Under the pieces are notes generated by a model. The model searched no databases and was not told the origin of the DNA. It saw only the letters and a list, made by a program, of their open reading frames with translations. DNA of 64,000 nucleotides, from contig NC_092033.1 in the NCBI RefSeq assembly GCF_042242105.1, positions 5,396,908 through 5,460,907 of the forward strand. The letters run 5' to 3'. Position numbers and translations under genes: made by a program. The first letter of the stretch is position 1. The number at the start of each line of letters is the position of its first letter. Shown piece after piece: positions 30,846 through 44,100 of this stretch. This stretch comes from Pempheris klunzingeri (Eukaryota > Chordata > Actinopteri > Acropomatiformes > Pempheridae).

Positions 30846-33800
30846 CAGTAGGTCTGGGCATCGCTTGAATCTTTTGACGCTGGCATCGACATGGTTTGGT
30901 GATCAAAATGTAATCAATAGAAGTAAAATAATCATGAGTAAATACATTTCAGTTAAAATAACTGTAGAAATGTGAAATAATCCAATTCAATAAATTAGAT
31001 GAAACGAATTAATATTGAATGTTATTTTATCTGCTCATTTGGACCAAAAGCTACAGCCAATCAGACAGCTGGCTCTGCTCAGTTTGTCTTGACAGACGGT
31101 GATGTGATGAAATAAAAATAAAAAAAATCACTGAGAAAATTTTTTTATTTTAGATATTTTATGTGGTTAACATTTATTAATCTCTTATGTTGTCTTATTT
31201 ATTTGATTTTGATTGCCTTGGGTGTCAAGTTTAAATCTAAATTCTCCCAATCCTTATTTTATTTTTAATATTTATCATTTGAGGACTTTGGCTTTGTTTG
31301 CTAAAGAAAAAAGCTATTTTCCCTCAAAGAAAGGAATCAACAAAAGAAGCCAAAATGCTTAAATGATAAATAGAACTGGTATCTAACTGGAAGTTACAAT
31401 TCCAAACTAATGTTTGATGTCAGCTTGTTTCTAAGTGTGGATAACATGCAGCACGTTTTCTTCTGTAAGAAAATTCAAATTAAATTGGGTATAGAAGAGA
31501 GTGGCGTGGGCAAACACTAAAGCATCATGCTATTAGAAAAGGGGCAAAGCACAAAGCTTCACACGGGACACAGCTGGCAAATGATGATTGTGACCTCGGA
31601 GCAGAAGCTTACCTTTGATGCGCTGCCTTTGTTCTCTTCGTGCCCCTTCGCCCACACGATCTGATACATCCTCAGTCTAATCTAGCAGACATTTGGCTTG
31701 AAAGTGTACACACTTACCAGCTGATTCAACACAGACGCCGTGCTTTCTGCCTTAAAACGTTGACACAAACAACTTTTTAATGGGTGGTTGGTTCGGGTCT
31801 GTTTAAATTTCTGAATTTGTAACCGATAGTGTGACACAAAGCAGTTTAAAGAGAAAAAAAAGTGAATATGTGGAGCTTTTGAAGTTGTTAAACTAGAGAA
31901 GCAGCGCGGTGGTTGGAGAGAAAAGCTCAAATATAGCAGTGGATCAGGAACACATTGTTTTCAGACAGCCTGGATCAAGATGTAAAGAGGGATGAAGACT
32001 TTTTACATCAGTAAAAAAAAGATTATTAGGAACAGTAAGAAACCAGTACAGTGTGGTTAAAAAAAAAAGTAATCAAATACTGCATCCATCCCTTTAAATG
32101 GCTGACTTTCTACTTCTGAGTTGATCTTTTTCATGGCTGTCTGAAAATCTGGATCCATATTTTACTTGTTCGCAGCCACAGATCTAAGATCTGCTCAGCA
32201 TTAAAAGGTAAAACATTGAACTATTTTTTGCGCCTCACTCGGTAAAGACTGTGTCACATACTCCCACTTTATATCAAGTAGGATGATGTGAGTTTAAGAG
32301 GCCTTGGGGTACGAAAGATTGCAGGCTATCGTTTGAGCATGGACCATGGCAGTGAAATCTCATTTTAAAGATAACACTTTGCATTTTGTCTGGAATATGT
32401 ACTCTGACCTCAGCATTTTCTGAGGCTCTTTAAATGAGAACAAAAAACACCTCATCAGTAGCTTTTAAGTGAAACAAAAGATATTCTCAGCGCCGGTGTG
32501 ATCCAAAGAGGCTATGACTTACCTCTGGTGGTCCTGAAGTCGAGCCTGGAGGACTGGCTAAGCACAGGAACAGCGACGGACACAGACGGACACCAGGTGA
32601 GCCAAAGAACAGATCATGTGGTCCTACAGAAGAGCTCAGCAGGGTGAGATGTGTTTACATCCAGAGAATTTCATCTGCACATGGAGACTCACCTGTAGTC
32701 TTCCTGCCTGAGCTGATCGTCTAACTAAATCCTAAAGGGAAGGCCACAGAACCTCAATGCTGAAATGTTTATCATAGTGTTTCAGTTTCGTTATTTCATG
32801 TCTAACTGTCCCTCACAGCTAGAAACGAGTGATGAGATGCTGCTCTGACAGAAAAATGTGACTTCAGATCAAATTACAGCTGTCAGAAGTTGCAAAGAAA
32901 TTATGACAGCTGAAATAATGTTCTGGAGACACGAGTCTCGTTTCTTTTTGTGGATTTTTGTTGCTGAACCTCGAGAGATAAAAGGAATTGTTCAACATTT
33001 TTGGGAAATATGCTTTTTTTAGTTTTATAAGTTAAATGAGAAGATTGATACCACCCTCACTATGGTCTGGTAAATAAGAAGCTACAGCCAGCAGCTGGTT
33101 AGCTTAGCATAAAGTAAGGATACAGAGGAAAACAGCGGGCCTAATCATCTCCAGTGCCAAATGTAATAATGAGCAACCAAGTTGGAAAAAACTTTCAGAT
33201 TGGAGGATTCTGAGTTGGAGATATTACCACAGGAAGCGTCAAACCTTTGGAAAATGGCTGCAATGCTTCATGCATATGAAATCAAATATCAGCACTCAGA
33301 TGGCTGATTCAGCCAATTTAAAAGGTTCTCTACACATAACACTGCAAAATTAGCTAATTCAGGCTCTATAAAAGATGAGTACAATGCTGTAGCCATCTTG
33401 GAATAATGTGTAAATGTTGGCAGAAGGTTTTACTGTTAATCTGAAATTGTCTTAATGCAGCACGAAGCTCAGAAATTCAAAAATTCTCATTTTAACAATC
33501 TGAATTTTGCTACACACTTCATTCAGAGTATGCTGGCTGTTTCACCCTGTTTTTAATCTTTATGCTAAACTAACTGTGGCTGCTGCCCAAAGGAGGGAAT
33601 GGTATTGATTTTCTAATCTCAGCAAGAAAAGAAAAGACTTCTTAAAATATTGAACTTTTCCTTTTAGAGTCCTGCAGTCCTTTAGTTTCTTTGAAAGATA
33701 AATAATAAGCTTTAGCCGTAGAGAACCTAAACATACTGGATTAAACACAACCACATCAACACACACTACAAAGTTTCACCTTCTCATTGTGGCCGCTTTG

Positions 33801-36800
33801 TTTCCGCTCCACCCGGCTTGTGACCCTCCAACACACGGACAGCAAAACTACACAACAACCAAGAGGCTCACACTCCTCATTAACAGTTACTCACAACTTC
33901 TGCTGCTCATTGATTCGGGACTGGAGAACATTGATCTGGAAGTCAAGCCACATTCATTTCAGACAGGCACCTTCAGCACAGCCTTGCACTTAAAAGCACA
34001 GCGTACTGCTCCAGCTTTCGTATTCTGTGGATTTTTCAGGGCTGTATGCTCCGTATACCATCAATCGGCTCAGTGCTTTTCATTACCATTTATTCCATGA
34101 TCTAGGTTAATATAGTACATAAATCAGGTTGAGTTGTAAATACTGAATATTGTTGACAATCTGGCTTTTTAGGCCCATTTTAGGATTTGATTTAATTTTA
34201 TATACATAGAAAAAAACATTCCTATTTCTTTTGTGTTAACAAAGAGGGATAGTAAGACATTTTGGGAAGTATACTAATTTTCTTCCGAAGAGTTGGATGA
34301 GGAGACACTGCTTTCATGTCTGTACGGTAAATATATAGCTGGGCCAACAACCATTTATCTTAGCTTAAAATTGTTGGGTTCTGAAAATTGGCTTATTTCC
34401 CACAATGTCAAAGTATTCCTGTTAAAAAAAAAAAACCTTCCTTAACTTTCCAAACTGGATTGATTTATCTTTTACGCTGACACTGTCGTTATAAAATAAG
34501 GTAAGTTCTTCTACAAGTGTATAAAAGTTTGGAGAGCTCCTCACTTTGTGTCATTTCATGGAGCAATTGGCACATGAACGCCTTGAGACAAAAGTACTTA
34601 CATCATATTTCTGTCTCTTCAGTTTGTCGCTCAGCTCGAACTTCTCAGCCTCCAGTGTCATCAGCCACTGCCACAGCTCATTGGCCTTCTCCCTGTTGAG
34701 CAAAAACCAGGAGTATTTGGGAAACAGAAAACTAAAAGGCCGTGCCAAAACTGTAAAACTCTATGATACAAATAATGGAAAAGAGATGGGAGTTTATTTA
34801 CAAACAAATAACCTGTATCCGAGCGTAAATGTGGACATTAGGCTGTCTACAGGACCATGAACAGTGGCCACCAGTTAAAACATGGTGTCCTTACTTCACT
34901 TTGTCCTCGCTGAGGTGGTCGATGTTGAGAGGCTTCCTCCTCTCCGCCAGGATCTTCTTTTTCTTCTCTCTCTCTGTCTGCTTCTTCGCTCCCTTCTTTC
35001 CATCCTGGATGGGAGAATCAATCCAAGAGGATGTGTTGAAAGAATACAAGAATAAAAGAAAGAAAATATCAAACAGGCCACAAAGTCTGTAACTGATCCT
35101 GTTTCCTATTATTTCAAGTGTAAACACACATGCTGTATTTATGATCGTGGTAACACGCGTCATCTTCTGTCACTCATCTCAGCGATGGTTTTGCATTTCT
35201 CAGAATTAATGGGATTTAATAACACTAAAGAATTCAGTCAACAGTGTTCATGTGTGACTGTGTGTGCTGACTGACCCTCTGCTGGACACCACCGTACTGG
35301 TGAGTCATGTTTGTCAAAGCCTTCTTCTTCTTGGCGTCCTCATCCTGCTTCTTACGGGCGTCCTCCTGCTCCCTCCTCTCCTTTTCTTCCTGTGGTACAT
35401 ATTGTACAAGAAGGTCACAGAACAAATAAACACACCTCGTCCACCTTGTCTCAAATATATGTCCAGTACTCACTCTCATTTTAGCTCAGTTTTTGGTCTC
35501 CACCGGCTCTTAAATTGTTAAATAGGTGAAAACTTTGATGTTATAAGTTTAGTAGTGTGATTTTAGAGCTTTTTTAGCTCTAACCCGGTAAAAAAAACGA
35601 TGCAATGAGAGGAAGCCTGAACACTAACTTTAAAGCTGCAAACGGAGAAAACCAAAACAATGAGTTTAAAAGTGTGTAAGCTTTAGTGGCATCTAGTGTT
35701 GAGATTGCAGACAGCAACCAACTGAATACCCCTCACCTCATCCCTCCCTTTCTACACATCTAGAGAAGCTAGATCCCCACTACTGTTTTTTTCATGTGCT
35801 AAATAATACGCATGATCTCACATTTGTCATAGCACAACATAGAATTCGTCTTTGTTCTTCTTCTTCTTCTTCGTCTTCAAACTGGTGCCTTTGCACCACC
35901 AAACCTGAGCTACAACTTTACCTTAAAAACAGGAAAGGCCTTGTTTGTCTGTGTAGAAACATGACAGTGTGACATGGTGGACTCCCTGTGTAGGTATAAA
36001 GGGCTTATTCTAAGGTAACAACAATACATATAGCGATTCTTAGTTTCAGGTGATTATACACTATTGACAACATGGTTAATTATCCGCCGACATCCTACAC
36101 ATTGACCCAAAAGGTCTGTAGAGCCTGATTAGTTTCTCTGTTCTCTCTCATTTTGATCCAGATCTATGGTTATCGGAGCTGAATTTAAATCTGCAGCAGG
36201 CAACTTTGTAATCAGTAAACTGCACATATTAAAATTGGCCTGTGGTGCTTTACAGTGTATCAAAGCAGGCATTTGCTTTTGTTGTTCAGGAGATTAAATT
36301 TATCAGAGATACCAGGTTACACACACATACCCGACACCCTAATTGTATTTGGGAAGGAAGGTTATTTGTTCTAAAACACTCTTTATTTTTTGGATGTGGG
36401 GGTTAAGTCTTGAAAAAGATGACAGGACGATTAAAAGGAACTCACAGCAAGTCGAGCCTGCCTCTCCTTCTCCTGCTCAGCACGGACCCTCTGCTGTTCA
36501 GCCCTCTCAGCACGACGCTTCTCCTGCACATCCAGGCCCACACGCACACACACAAACATCAGAGGATGTAATTGTTTGCTGGTTGCCGCATCACCCCAGT
36601 GATCTGCCACATTTCCCAGAAGACTTACGATCCTGTTAACGAGAGCGATGAGCTCCTCCTCGTCTTTCTTCCTCTGGATGAAGTGGGCCTCGATCAGAGA
36701 CTGCAGCTCGGTCAGATCCTTCTCCTGACGCTTCCTGTGGATGTCCTGCAGTCACAGACACACACTGACACACTCATGAGGACCTTCAATCACTGCAAAA

Positions 36801-39800
36801 ACCCTAATCATGTCTAGACTTCACCCTGCTCTACTGCAGCAGACATTTGGTCCTTACAGACAAACATTAATGCACAGACAAAAACACAAACACCTCCACA
36901 GACAGTTTACATTGGCATCAGTTTCCTTTTGTCACTTAAAATGGAATCAATCACTTACGTCAAAGTCAACCTTGTCTCCCTCTGGTATCTTTGGCACAGC
37001 TAAAGGTGTAGCAAACGCCCTAAAACAACATTTCTGGTTTAGAGTGAGCAGAACTCTGAATGACCAGTTAACCACGAGCCGGTTGATGTATACTGATTGA
37101 AAATTCACATGACAAAGACTTACTTTGGTTTGGGTTTAGAGTCATCTAGTAGAATAAAAAAGGGACAGTTAGGACTTTATATGCATTTTAAGTTACATTT
37201 GATCTACATCATAAATTCACAACTGATATGACTGTTAGTAGATAAAATGATAGCGCTCACTCACCCTGACTCTCTGCTGTAGGAGGACATTTAAGTGAAA
37301 TATTATTCATTTATTACTGACCATCACTAATGGAACAAAGGAAGACAAAAACACTGAACACACACTCAAATGCACCGACTAAAGACTAAAAGTGAAAAGC
37401 TGCATAAAATGGAAAAAACTGCCTTTTTTGGTACAAAAAGATTATTTGTCTGCCGCATTTGTCTGTCAGTCATAAACCAAGCAGCATGTGTAACAGAATC
37501 AACGGGGTTTCTTCGCAAAGTCTCCTAAAAGATGAATTAAAAATGTAGCTTGTGCTTTATTTTGGCAGGTCTGTGAGCGTGTGCTGCACATGTGAAATAA
37601 AGATACTCATGTTAAACTATTTGACCACAAGTCCTCATCAGTAAGTTACCTTCATCTGCAGCTGCAGACTCTGTGGCAAAGGAAATAAAACACGTTAGTA
37701 CGTCAGTGGGCAAAATACAAATGGATATTCACTTTTTGTGCAAATACTAATTCACACAGCGCTGATATCTACTTTCAATTTTTGATATGAAACAAACTTT
37801 CTCGCCTGTCAGAGGGAGAAAAAGTAAGTCTAAACACTTTCTGTATTACTTGTCATACTGGGGTGGTGTTAGCACTCCAGAGATATTCACGCCATGAAAG
37901 CTTACTTTCAGACAGTGGAGGCAGCTCTTTTAGAAAAGTGTGTTATCAGAATAAATATTAAAATAGGAAGATATTTACACCACATATGAATTCATTTGCA
38001 GCAGGGGAATTGAAAAGATTGAAAGTCACACACATAAATATCTCAGCACTGAGGTCTGGACCGTAAAACACGATGGGGCATGCAAACCAGAGTAATAGCG
38101 TTATTTAGTCGCACCATGCATACAAGTTTGAATCATACATCACCTTCTTCTGCAGGCACTTTGGAGACGTAATATGAACAGGCAGCAACAGCGATCATAA
38201 TCAATACAAGACACGGAGAATAACTCATCAGTACATTTTCATCTTTACAATATGTTGATGCTACCTATTGGAGAGCAGTTCAACCAAAATATACCTAAAG
38301 CTGAATCCAATAAGCATGCGCCATATAAGAGATATGTCATATTTCAAAGCACAGTTATACCTATTATATATATATTTATTAGATTTGAATAGGATAGTAG
38401 AAAAAAAGTCATTGCTTGCTGCTAGAATGAAGCTCTAAGATGATGTAAAATATAAAAATAACAAGTAAAATATAATAAATAAAAAATAAAATATAATTAG
38501 ATGCGTCTAATAACACGCTTGCAATTGTCCAGGGAAATGACATGAGGTAACACAGACAGTAAACAGACAGTAAATTGAGAGAATTGACTTATTGAATTAT
38601 ATATTAACACCTCCAAAACAGTAATTTTGTCTGAGTCACAATTTTCACAAAGTCTCATTTCAGGATGAATTCATCAAACACACAACGCAGCAGGTGACTC
38701 CTCGGCAGCCAAACACAGCCGTGATTAGCCAGTACTTAAAAATATACATATAAAAAACATCAATTTAGGAAAATTAACGGTGCTACAGTAGAAGATAATA
38801 AAAGACAATTTCATTTTGACTCTAATGTGCAGGTGCGGTGTGTTATTAACATATGATATATTTAATATTCATAATGGCAGACGTAATGCTGTGAGCAGCA
38901 CTACACACACAACTATTATAATGTCAAGTGATTTACTTGGAGGCTTTTTCTGTATAAAAACAGATGGAACATAGAACAATATTCACAAAGGAGAATTACC
39001 TTCTACTTCCACTGCAGTTTCTTCTATATAACAAAAAACATAACAACAGTTATTTTGTGTTAACAACAAAAGGAGACCACAAACACTCTCCAAAGAAGTG
39101 TGTTATAAATAAATAAAAAATAAAATAAAAACTGTATTTACTGACAAAAACAAGTCATACAAACTTTCTTCTTTCAGTGTCTCCATGTCTGAGTGAACAA
39201 AATAAGGATTAGTGGATCAATGAGACTGGCAAACAGCTTGAGGCTGGGATTTGGTCAAACTCTGAGCACTGTGATATCGTCTCTTGGGAAGCACTGAAAC
39301 CAGTGCCGGTGCCTGACATTCTGAACAAAGCTAAAAAACAGGGAATGTTCTGCGATCACAAACTGTGCCCGTGAGCTGTTTGTGACCTGTCAGAAATTAA
39401 AGTTAAGCCTCTTGATGTACAATAACACAACAACAGGCAAAATGTCATTGTCAGTTCTGTTTCTACTGTGTAATTTCTATTCTTTTTAAAGCTAGTTTTA
39501 ACTATCTTATACGCAGTTCACTAGTTTAGTTCAGTGGTTCCCAACGTCAGGTTTGGGCCCCTCCAAAGGGACACAAGATCAATCTGAAGGGTCATGAGGT
39601 GATAAATGATGTAGCAAAGATGAAATAAACATTTGTATTCATTTTCTGATGGATAATCTCGCCTCTTTGGACCTTGAACAGGTATTTACATGAGATCATC
39701 TCAGAAGTTTAAAGTCTTTTAAATCTCTTTTGTGAAACAGCCTCTGTAGCAACTCAACACATACGCCTGTAATCTTTAAAAGAATAGTTTGATATTACTC

Positions 39801-40783
39801 TTGTTTGCTTTCTTGCCAAGAGTGAAATGAAAAAATATACTGTTCGATATATAATATACAATCTGCAGCTGGCTAGCTCAGCTTAACATAAAGACAGGAG
39901 ATGAGGGGAAACGTGCTAACTAGGACCAAACACTTTTACACTTTCATTTTTTGTATGAATTAAGCAGATAAGATATGATATGGAATGATGAATATATACA
40001 TAATATAATATAATACAGATAGAGAGCTTTAGGGGTGCTGGTGGGTGGATTTGATTATCTTTAGGCAGAGCCAGGCACCGCATCACAAGAGTGATATCAA
40101 TTTTCTCATCTTGTGGCAAAAAAAAAAGCAAATAAACATATTTCCTGAAGTCCAGCTGTTCCTTTAACAATGCATTGTTGTCAAATACACATAGTGCAGC
40201 AAAATGTTTAATATTTCCCTCTGAAATATAATAAAATAAAAGTAAAAAGTAAGATATTGAAATGGAAATAAACTAAAAGTACATCAAAACTATACTGAAA
40301 TACAGAATGTACTATAACTATACAGAACTGTACTAGTTACTGTCGAGCACTGATGCTCATTACAGGCTTTCATAGTTTTATTTAATGGAAACATAATGTT
40401 AATGTTATTACATAATGGTTATTTGAGGAAATAATGGCATCCATATACATACACATTATTTGGTCAAATATCTGCTTGTCAAACATTATGCTGCTAAAAA
40501 TTTGATGTAATTTCGATTAAAATTATTTTTCAAAAAACTGTCAGTGTTGATGAACTACAATCCAACAGAAAACAAAACAAAACAAAACCTACTAATTGAC
40601 TACATTTCCATGGAAAACCTGTCCACCTCCATCAAAAATCAAACCACAGAATCAGACCCGCTTACTAACTCCTCACAGTCTCGACCCAACCATCATTACA
40701 GTCATCACTGTATCTGTACACAACAGTGCTGCTTACCTGCTGTGCTGACACTGTAACAGCAGCAGACACACCGGAAACAAGAC

Positions 40784-40834
<51 letters not shown>

Positions 40835-41129
40835 GAAGCCATGCAGAAGCCTTTACCTTCCTCTTGCTGTGCTTCTACCTCTGAGAAAGACACAATCAGG
40901 TCAGCTACGTCTAGCAACAGAAGCTCCTAAGTGACATTTTGTTTTTGAAACTTCCCAGCGAATACTCTCAAACTCTTACTCACCTTCCTCCCTGAAAAGG
41001 GGAAAAAAAAAAAAAAAAAAAAGTGAAGATGAGAACTTTTGGAGCAGTAAGTTCGAATGTATCTCAGTTTGTGTGTTGATTTAACTTTAAAAACACTCAC
41101 AGCATCTCATCGACTACTTCTTCAGACAT
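30702..41129 (-). CDS. tnnt2: troponin T, tnnt2-like
   Basis: A complete gene of 18 coding exons: 41101-41129, 40984-40991, 40857-40880, 39165-39188, 39000-39020, 38144-38158, 37906-37926, 37650-37670, 37265-37276, 37124-37145, 36959-37019, 36629-36745, 36446-36523, 35276-35389, 34895-35004, 34602-34692, 32523-32557 and 30702-30741 (TAG). All phases agree; total 280 residues. An acidic N-terminus built from microexons leads to SKPKPKAF...[12 protein letters not shown] and [15 protein letters not shown], then the tropomyosin/troponin C and I binding tail with [18 protein letters not shown]. The segments before and at DIHRKR look cardiac-type (TNNT2), while KPLNIDHL is also found in fast-type TNNT3, so the exact teleost paralogue is unsettled. 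The C-terminus ends GKAKGRVR, not the usual GRWK. It anchors troponin to tropomyosin on thin filaments of striated muscle. Confidence 0.9.
30805..30847. repeat. (GT)n-(GC)n microsatellite
   Basis: About 35 nt of GT followed by a short GC run, in the last intron of the troponin T gene. On the gene's sense strand it reads as GC then CA repeats. Confidence 0.95.
32979..33666. mobile_element. MITE-like element with long terminal inverted repeats
   Basis: Both ends start TAAAAGGAA reading inward, and the arms (to about 33120, and from about 33556) are inverted copies that include gattgataccac-like and gttagcttagcataaag-like blocks. The outer parts resemble a repeat I recognise as very common in percomorph fishes. 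There is no open frame, so it is non-autonomous. It lies in the troponin T intron between the exons at 32523-32557 and 34602-34692. Confidence 0.7.
34248..34375. mobile_element. fragment of the same inverted-repeat family
   Basis: The block with agacattttgggaagtata, a tgatgagga-like stretch, catgtctgtacggtaaat and cttagcttaaaa matches one end of the element at 32979-33666. It is one arm only, so it is truncated. Confidence 0.55.
39776..40167. mobile_element. second inverted-repeat element of the same family
   Basis: The left end has ttaaaagaatagtttgat and tttgctttcttgccaagag. The right end has gagtgatatcaattttctc and tgttcctttaac as the inverted partner. The internal part contains aggggtgctggtgggtgga, a known-looking piece of this fish repeat family. 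It is inside the troponin T intron between the exons at 39165 and 40857. Confidence 0.65.
40785..40832. repeat. (AC)24 microsatellite; (GT)24 on troponin T sense strand
   Basis: A pure 48-nt dinucleotide run. On the troponin T sense strand it is GT/UG and starts 24 nt after the end of the exon at 40857-40880. Between donor and run lies a TGCATG hexamer (plus strand 40840-40845). Confidence 0.97.
40840..40845 (-). promoter_or_regulatory. tnnt2: RBFOX-type splicing hexamer TGCATG
   Basis: TGCATG on the sense strand starts 12 nt after the end of the 24-nt exon 40857-40880. RBFOX proteins bind (U)GCAUG and, when it lies downstream, usually promote inclusion. Function here is inferred from position. 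Confidence 0.5.
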
Positions 41130-41139
41130 CTTGAATTAC

Positions 41140-44100
41140 CTGCATCAAAGTAGAAGAGCAGACATCAAAACAAAACAAGACTCACCACTTCTGCTCAACA
41201 CACAGAAGACAGGATGCATTTTTAACGACGCTCGTTGTTCAGAGATAACAAAGGGGTTTTAATGCAGCTCTCTTATGCAGGCACACACACCCACATATAT
41301 AGATATATAGAGATATATGTAACCAGATTCTTTATTCTCTTGGGCTCAATATAAATAGGGCTGGATTCATTTTGTCTTTAACTGTTATTCTTGCTGTAAT
41401 TTGGCTTGTTGTTTGTCTTCTTGATATCCTCCTCTTTATCTTATCGACTGTAATGTTTTTACAAGCCCTTGAGATTTCTGTCCCTCCGACAGATGGTTTG
41501 TATCGCCTTTCTTTTCTTTTCCATTCAGTGCTTTTATCATTTGTGCAAACAACTAAACCAAAACCTACAAAAAAAAAAACCCTTGGCTACATGCTGTGAG
41601 ATTGGAGCAACTGTAGAATTTGAAATGACTCCACCATGGGCACTGCAAGCGGAGGCCCAGGGCTTTAAGCTCCAGGCCTAATCCTCAGCCATTTCCTCTT
41701 GGCACTGATCAAGGCTGCAGGCGGCCGACTGGAGTCTGAACAGCTCTGAAACCAGGACTGCACGAGTCCTTCGGGGACAAACTGACGCATCTGAAGCAAC
41801 GCATATCATGTTGGATCAGATATGTACACTTGGAAAACAATTTTCCAGGTGCTGGAAAAGGCTTTAAAGTGATATGCTGCAGGAGATGTCCATCAAAACA
41901 AGTCTGATATTCATGTGTAATTTAGCTTCAAAAGTAAAATAATTTCATCTGATATCAATGCAGTTTCAAAATTCCTCTAAAAACACATCAGCTTGAACAA
42001 TTAAAGGTTGTTTACCTTCTTACACATAAAGATCAGTTCACCTGTGATGAGGAGTACTACTCCTTGTAAAATGTCCCCTGTGACGCTGGATGCTGATGTC
42101 ATGATGATGTCATCAGGGTTGTCTTAGACCAGAGATTTCAAAGAATCAATCAAAAAAAATTCCCCCCCCCAAAAAAAACTCATAACATGGAGTCTAAAAG
42201 ACATAGGTAGGGAGACTCTAAGGAAGGAACCTATTGAGTTGCATTATGGGATATGTAGGCACCAGTGTTTTTGGAATATGACTTCATATTATAGTTAGTT
42301 ATTATTGTATATTCCATAAACCAGGGACTATCTGGAGCCACGTCACTGTGACACTGTAACCAGTAGACACTGTAGACTGTAGTGGACGTAACCACAAAGG
42401 CATCATCCATCGGTTTGTGGGCTACTGATGTGAAGTCTTGACTTTGGTTTTATGGGTGAGGCCGTCTTGGCTTCATGGTCCTCTCCATCTTGGATTATTG
42501 AAGCCAGAAGTCCCATCCAAAAAAGTAAGCAAAATTGGTGCGGTACAGCTTTAATATGAGACACGAACACTTAAATCAACAAAATCCTGTAAGTTCAAAA
42601 ATACAACTTTTTATTTTCATCTTAACTTAAAGCAACACTATCCTGTTTGGGGTCAAGGTCAAGGATACAGAGATGGATTCAAAAAGGCTGCCTTCTATAT
42701 AAATATGTTACATGTCAGCATATGATTGTGCACTACAGTCCCTTGGACCATGTTTTTCTCCACGGGCTTGTAAATCACCAGATCATAAAAACCAGTGTCA
42801 GTGGGCTGCAGTGGGGGAGCGCGAGGGTCTATATTTAAGAATAATAGAGCATGCTTTTGAACAGGTGTGGAGCTGCTCCTCCAGACAATGGGTTTGGCTC
42901 ACCTCAGCGTACTCACAGTAAATCAGTGAGCTGGGACCCACAGTCAGACAGGCTATTTTTGTCTTTTGTGGTTTGGTCAGCTGCTGGTTGGGAAACCTTT
43001 TTTATAACAATGCCTCTCAGGAGTTTGTCTCACTCCTCAAACATATTCTTCATTGTAAAACACAAGGTTATTCTAGGTTTTTGGTAAAAAACAGTGGCTT
43101 ACTTGATATACATGTTGAATGGGTTATGTTGGGATAAAGAAAATTAGTTCCACCCTCCCTCCGCCTCCACCTCCTCCTCCTGCCTGGCCATGGTCCTATT
43201 CTTTCTTTCCAAGCTGATTCAAAGAGCCAGCTGCACATTCAATCTCTGCATGCCATATTTACACTTTCCTTGTATATGGTTACTGTCCAAAGTCATGCTT
43301 CTGTTTGAATTCTGTTACATATCTGCTCAAATTCAAGCTATGTGGTGTCTGGACTTCCTGTGTGGTTGCTACTTGTCTCATCAGATTGAGCAGCTGACGT
43401 CAAAAAGCCGAGGAAAGGAGGAGAAAGTGAAGCGAAAGAAGAGAAAGATGGAGAAGGGGAAACAGAGGAATGCCATCTGGTTGAAGAAAAGCACAGACTG
43501 GAAAACCCAGAAAGAACGCACAGTGTACGAGGGCTGTCATGGCTGGGGTATTAAACGTGTCTTTGCTTTAATGCATGCAGTCAGCCCCCGTCTGGCTGAA
43601 ATAACACACAGTCTGACAGTGGCAGGAATGTTGCGGCCGCCGGTTTCAGCATTAGGCAGCATTAAGTGAAAGCCCATAGCTATGCTACCAACACAGCAGT
43701 CTCTGGGACGAGCTTAGCACCTTCTTCAGCAGCATATGCACGGCTCACATCAGAATTCATCAAAGAAGAGCCCACTTAGGCAACGCCGTGCTTTAAATTC
43801 AGCATTCACGACTTTAAAAGTAGATGTTAGATCATTCAGATGAGGTTTGTGTATTTAATTCAGCCAAACTCAGTTACATTTTTATCGAATTTAGCAAGAT
43901 TTCACAAAAAAAGGACCCTCTGTTTTATTAAAAACTGCAGAATATGAGCAGTACCTCAGTGACATTGCTGTCATGCACCCAGAGGTCATGCTAAGATCTT
44001 ACCTCTTGTAATATCCCTGAGGAACAGCTGGGATTTGCAGCAAGTACCGCTCTTATTCTTTCACATCCAGACACAGACAAATTCAATCATCCCCCTCAAC

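Noticed and set aside
31613-31681. A 69-nt open segment with an acceptor and a good donor in the last troponin T intron, in phase after KYD
   Set aside because: It leaves phase 0, whereas the last exon needs phase 2 to give the troponin tail; its peptide has no troponin similarity. The 35-nt exon at 32523-32557 fits both phase and family.
36959-36999. Nearer acceptor (ctttag before ctgtgcc) for the troponin T exon
   Set aside because: It breaks the phase with the upstream 22-nt exon. The acceptor at 37020-37021 restores SKPKPKAF...PKIPEG.
43190-43669. 159-codon open frame on the plus strand upstream of troponin T
   Set aside because: No recognisable domain; mixed hydrophobic then basic composition, no splice or neighbour support. 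Probably chance.
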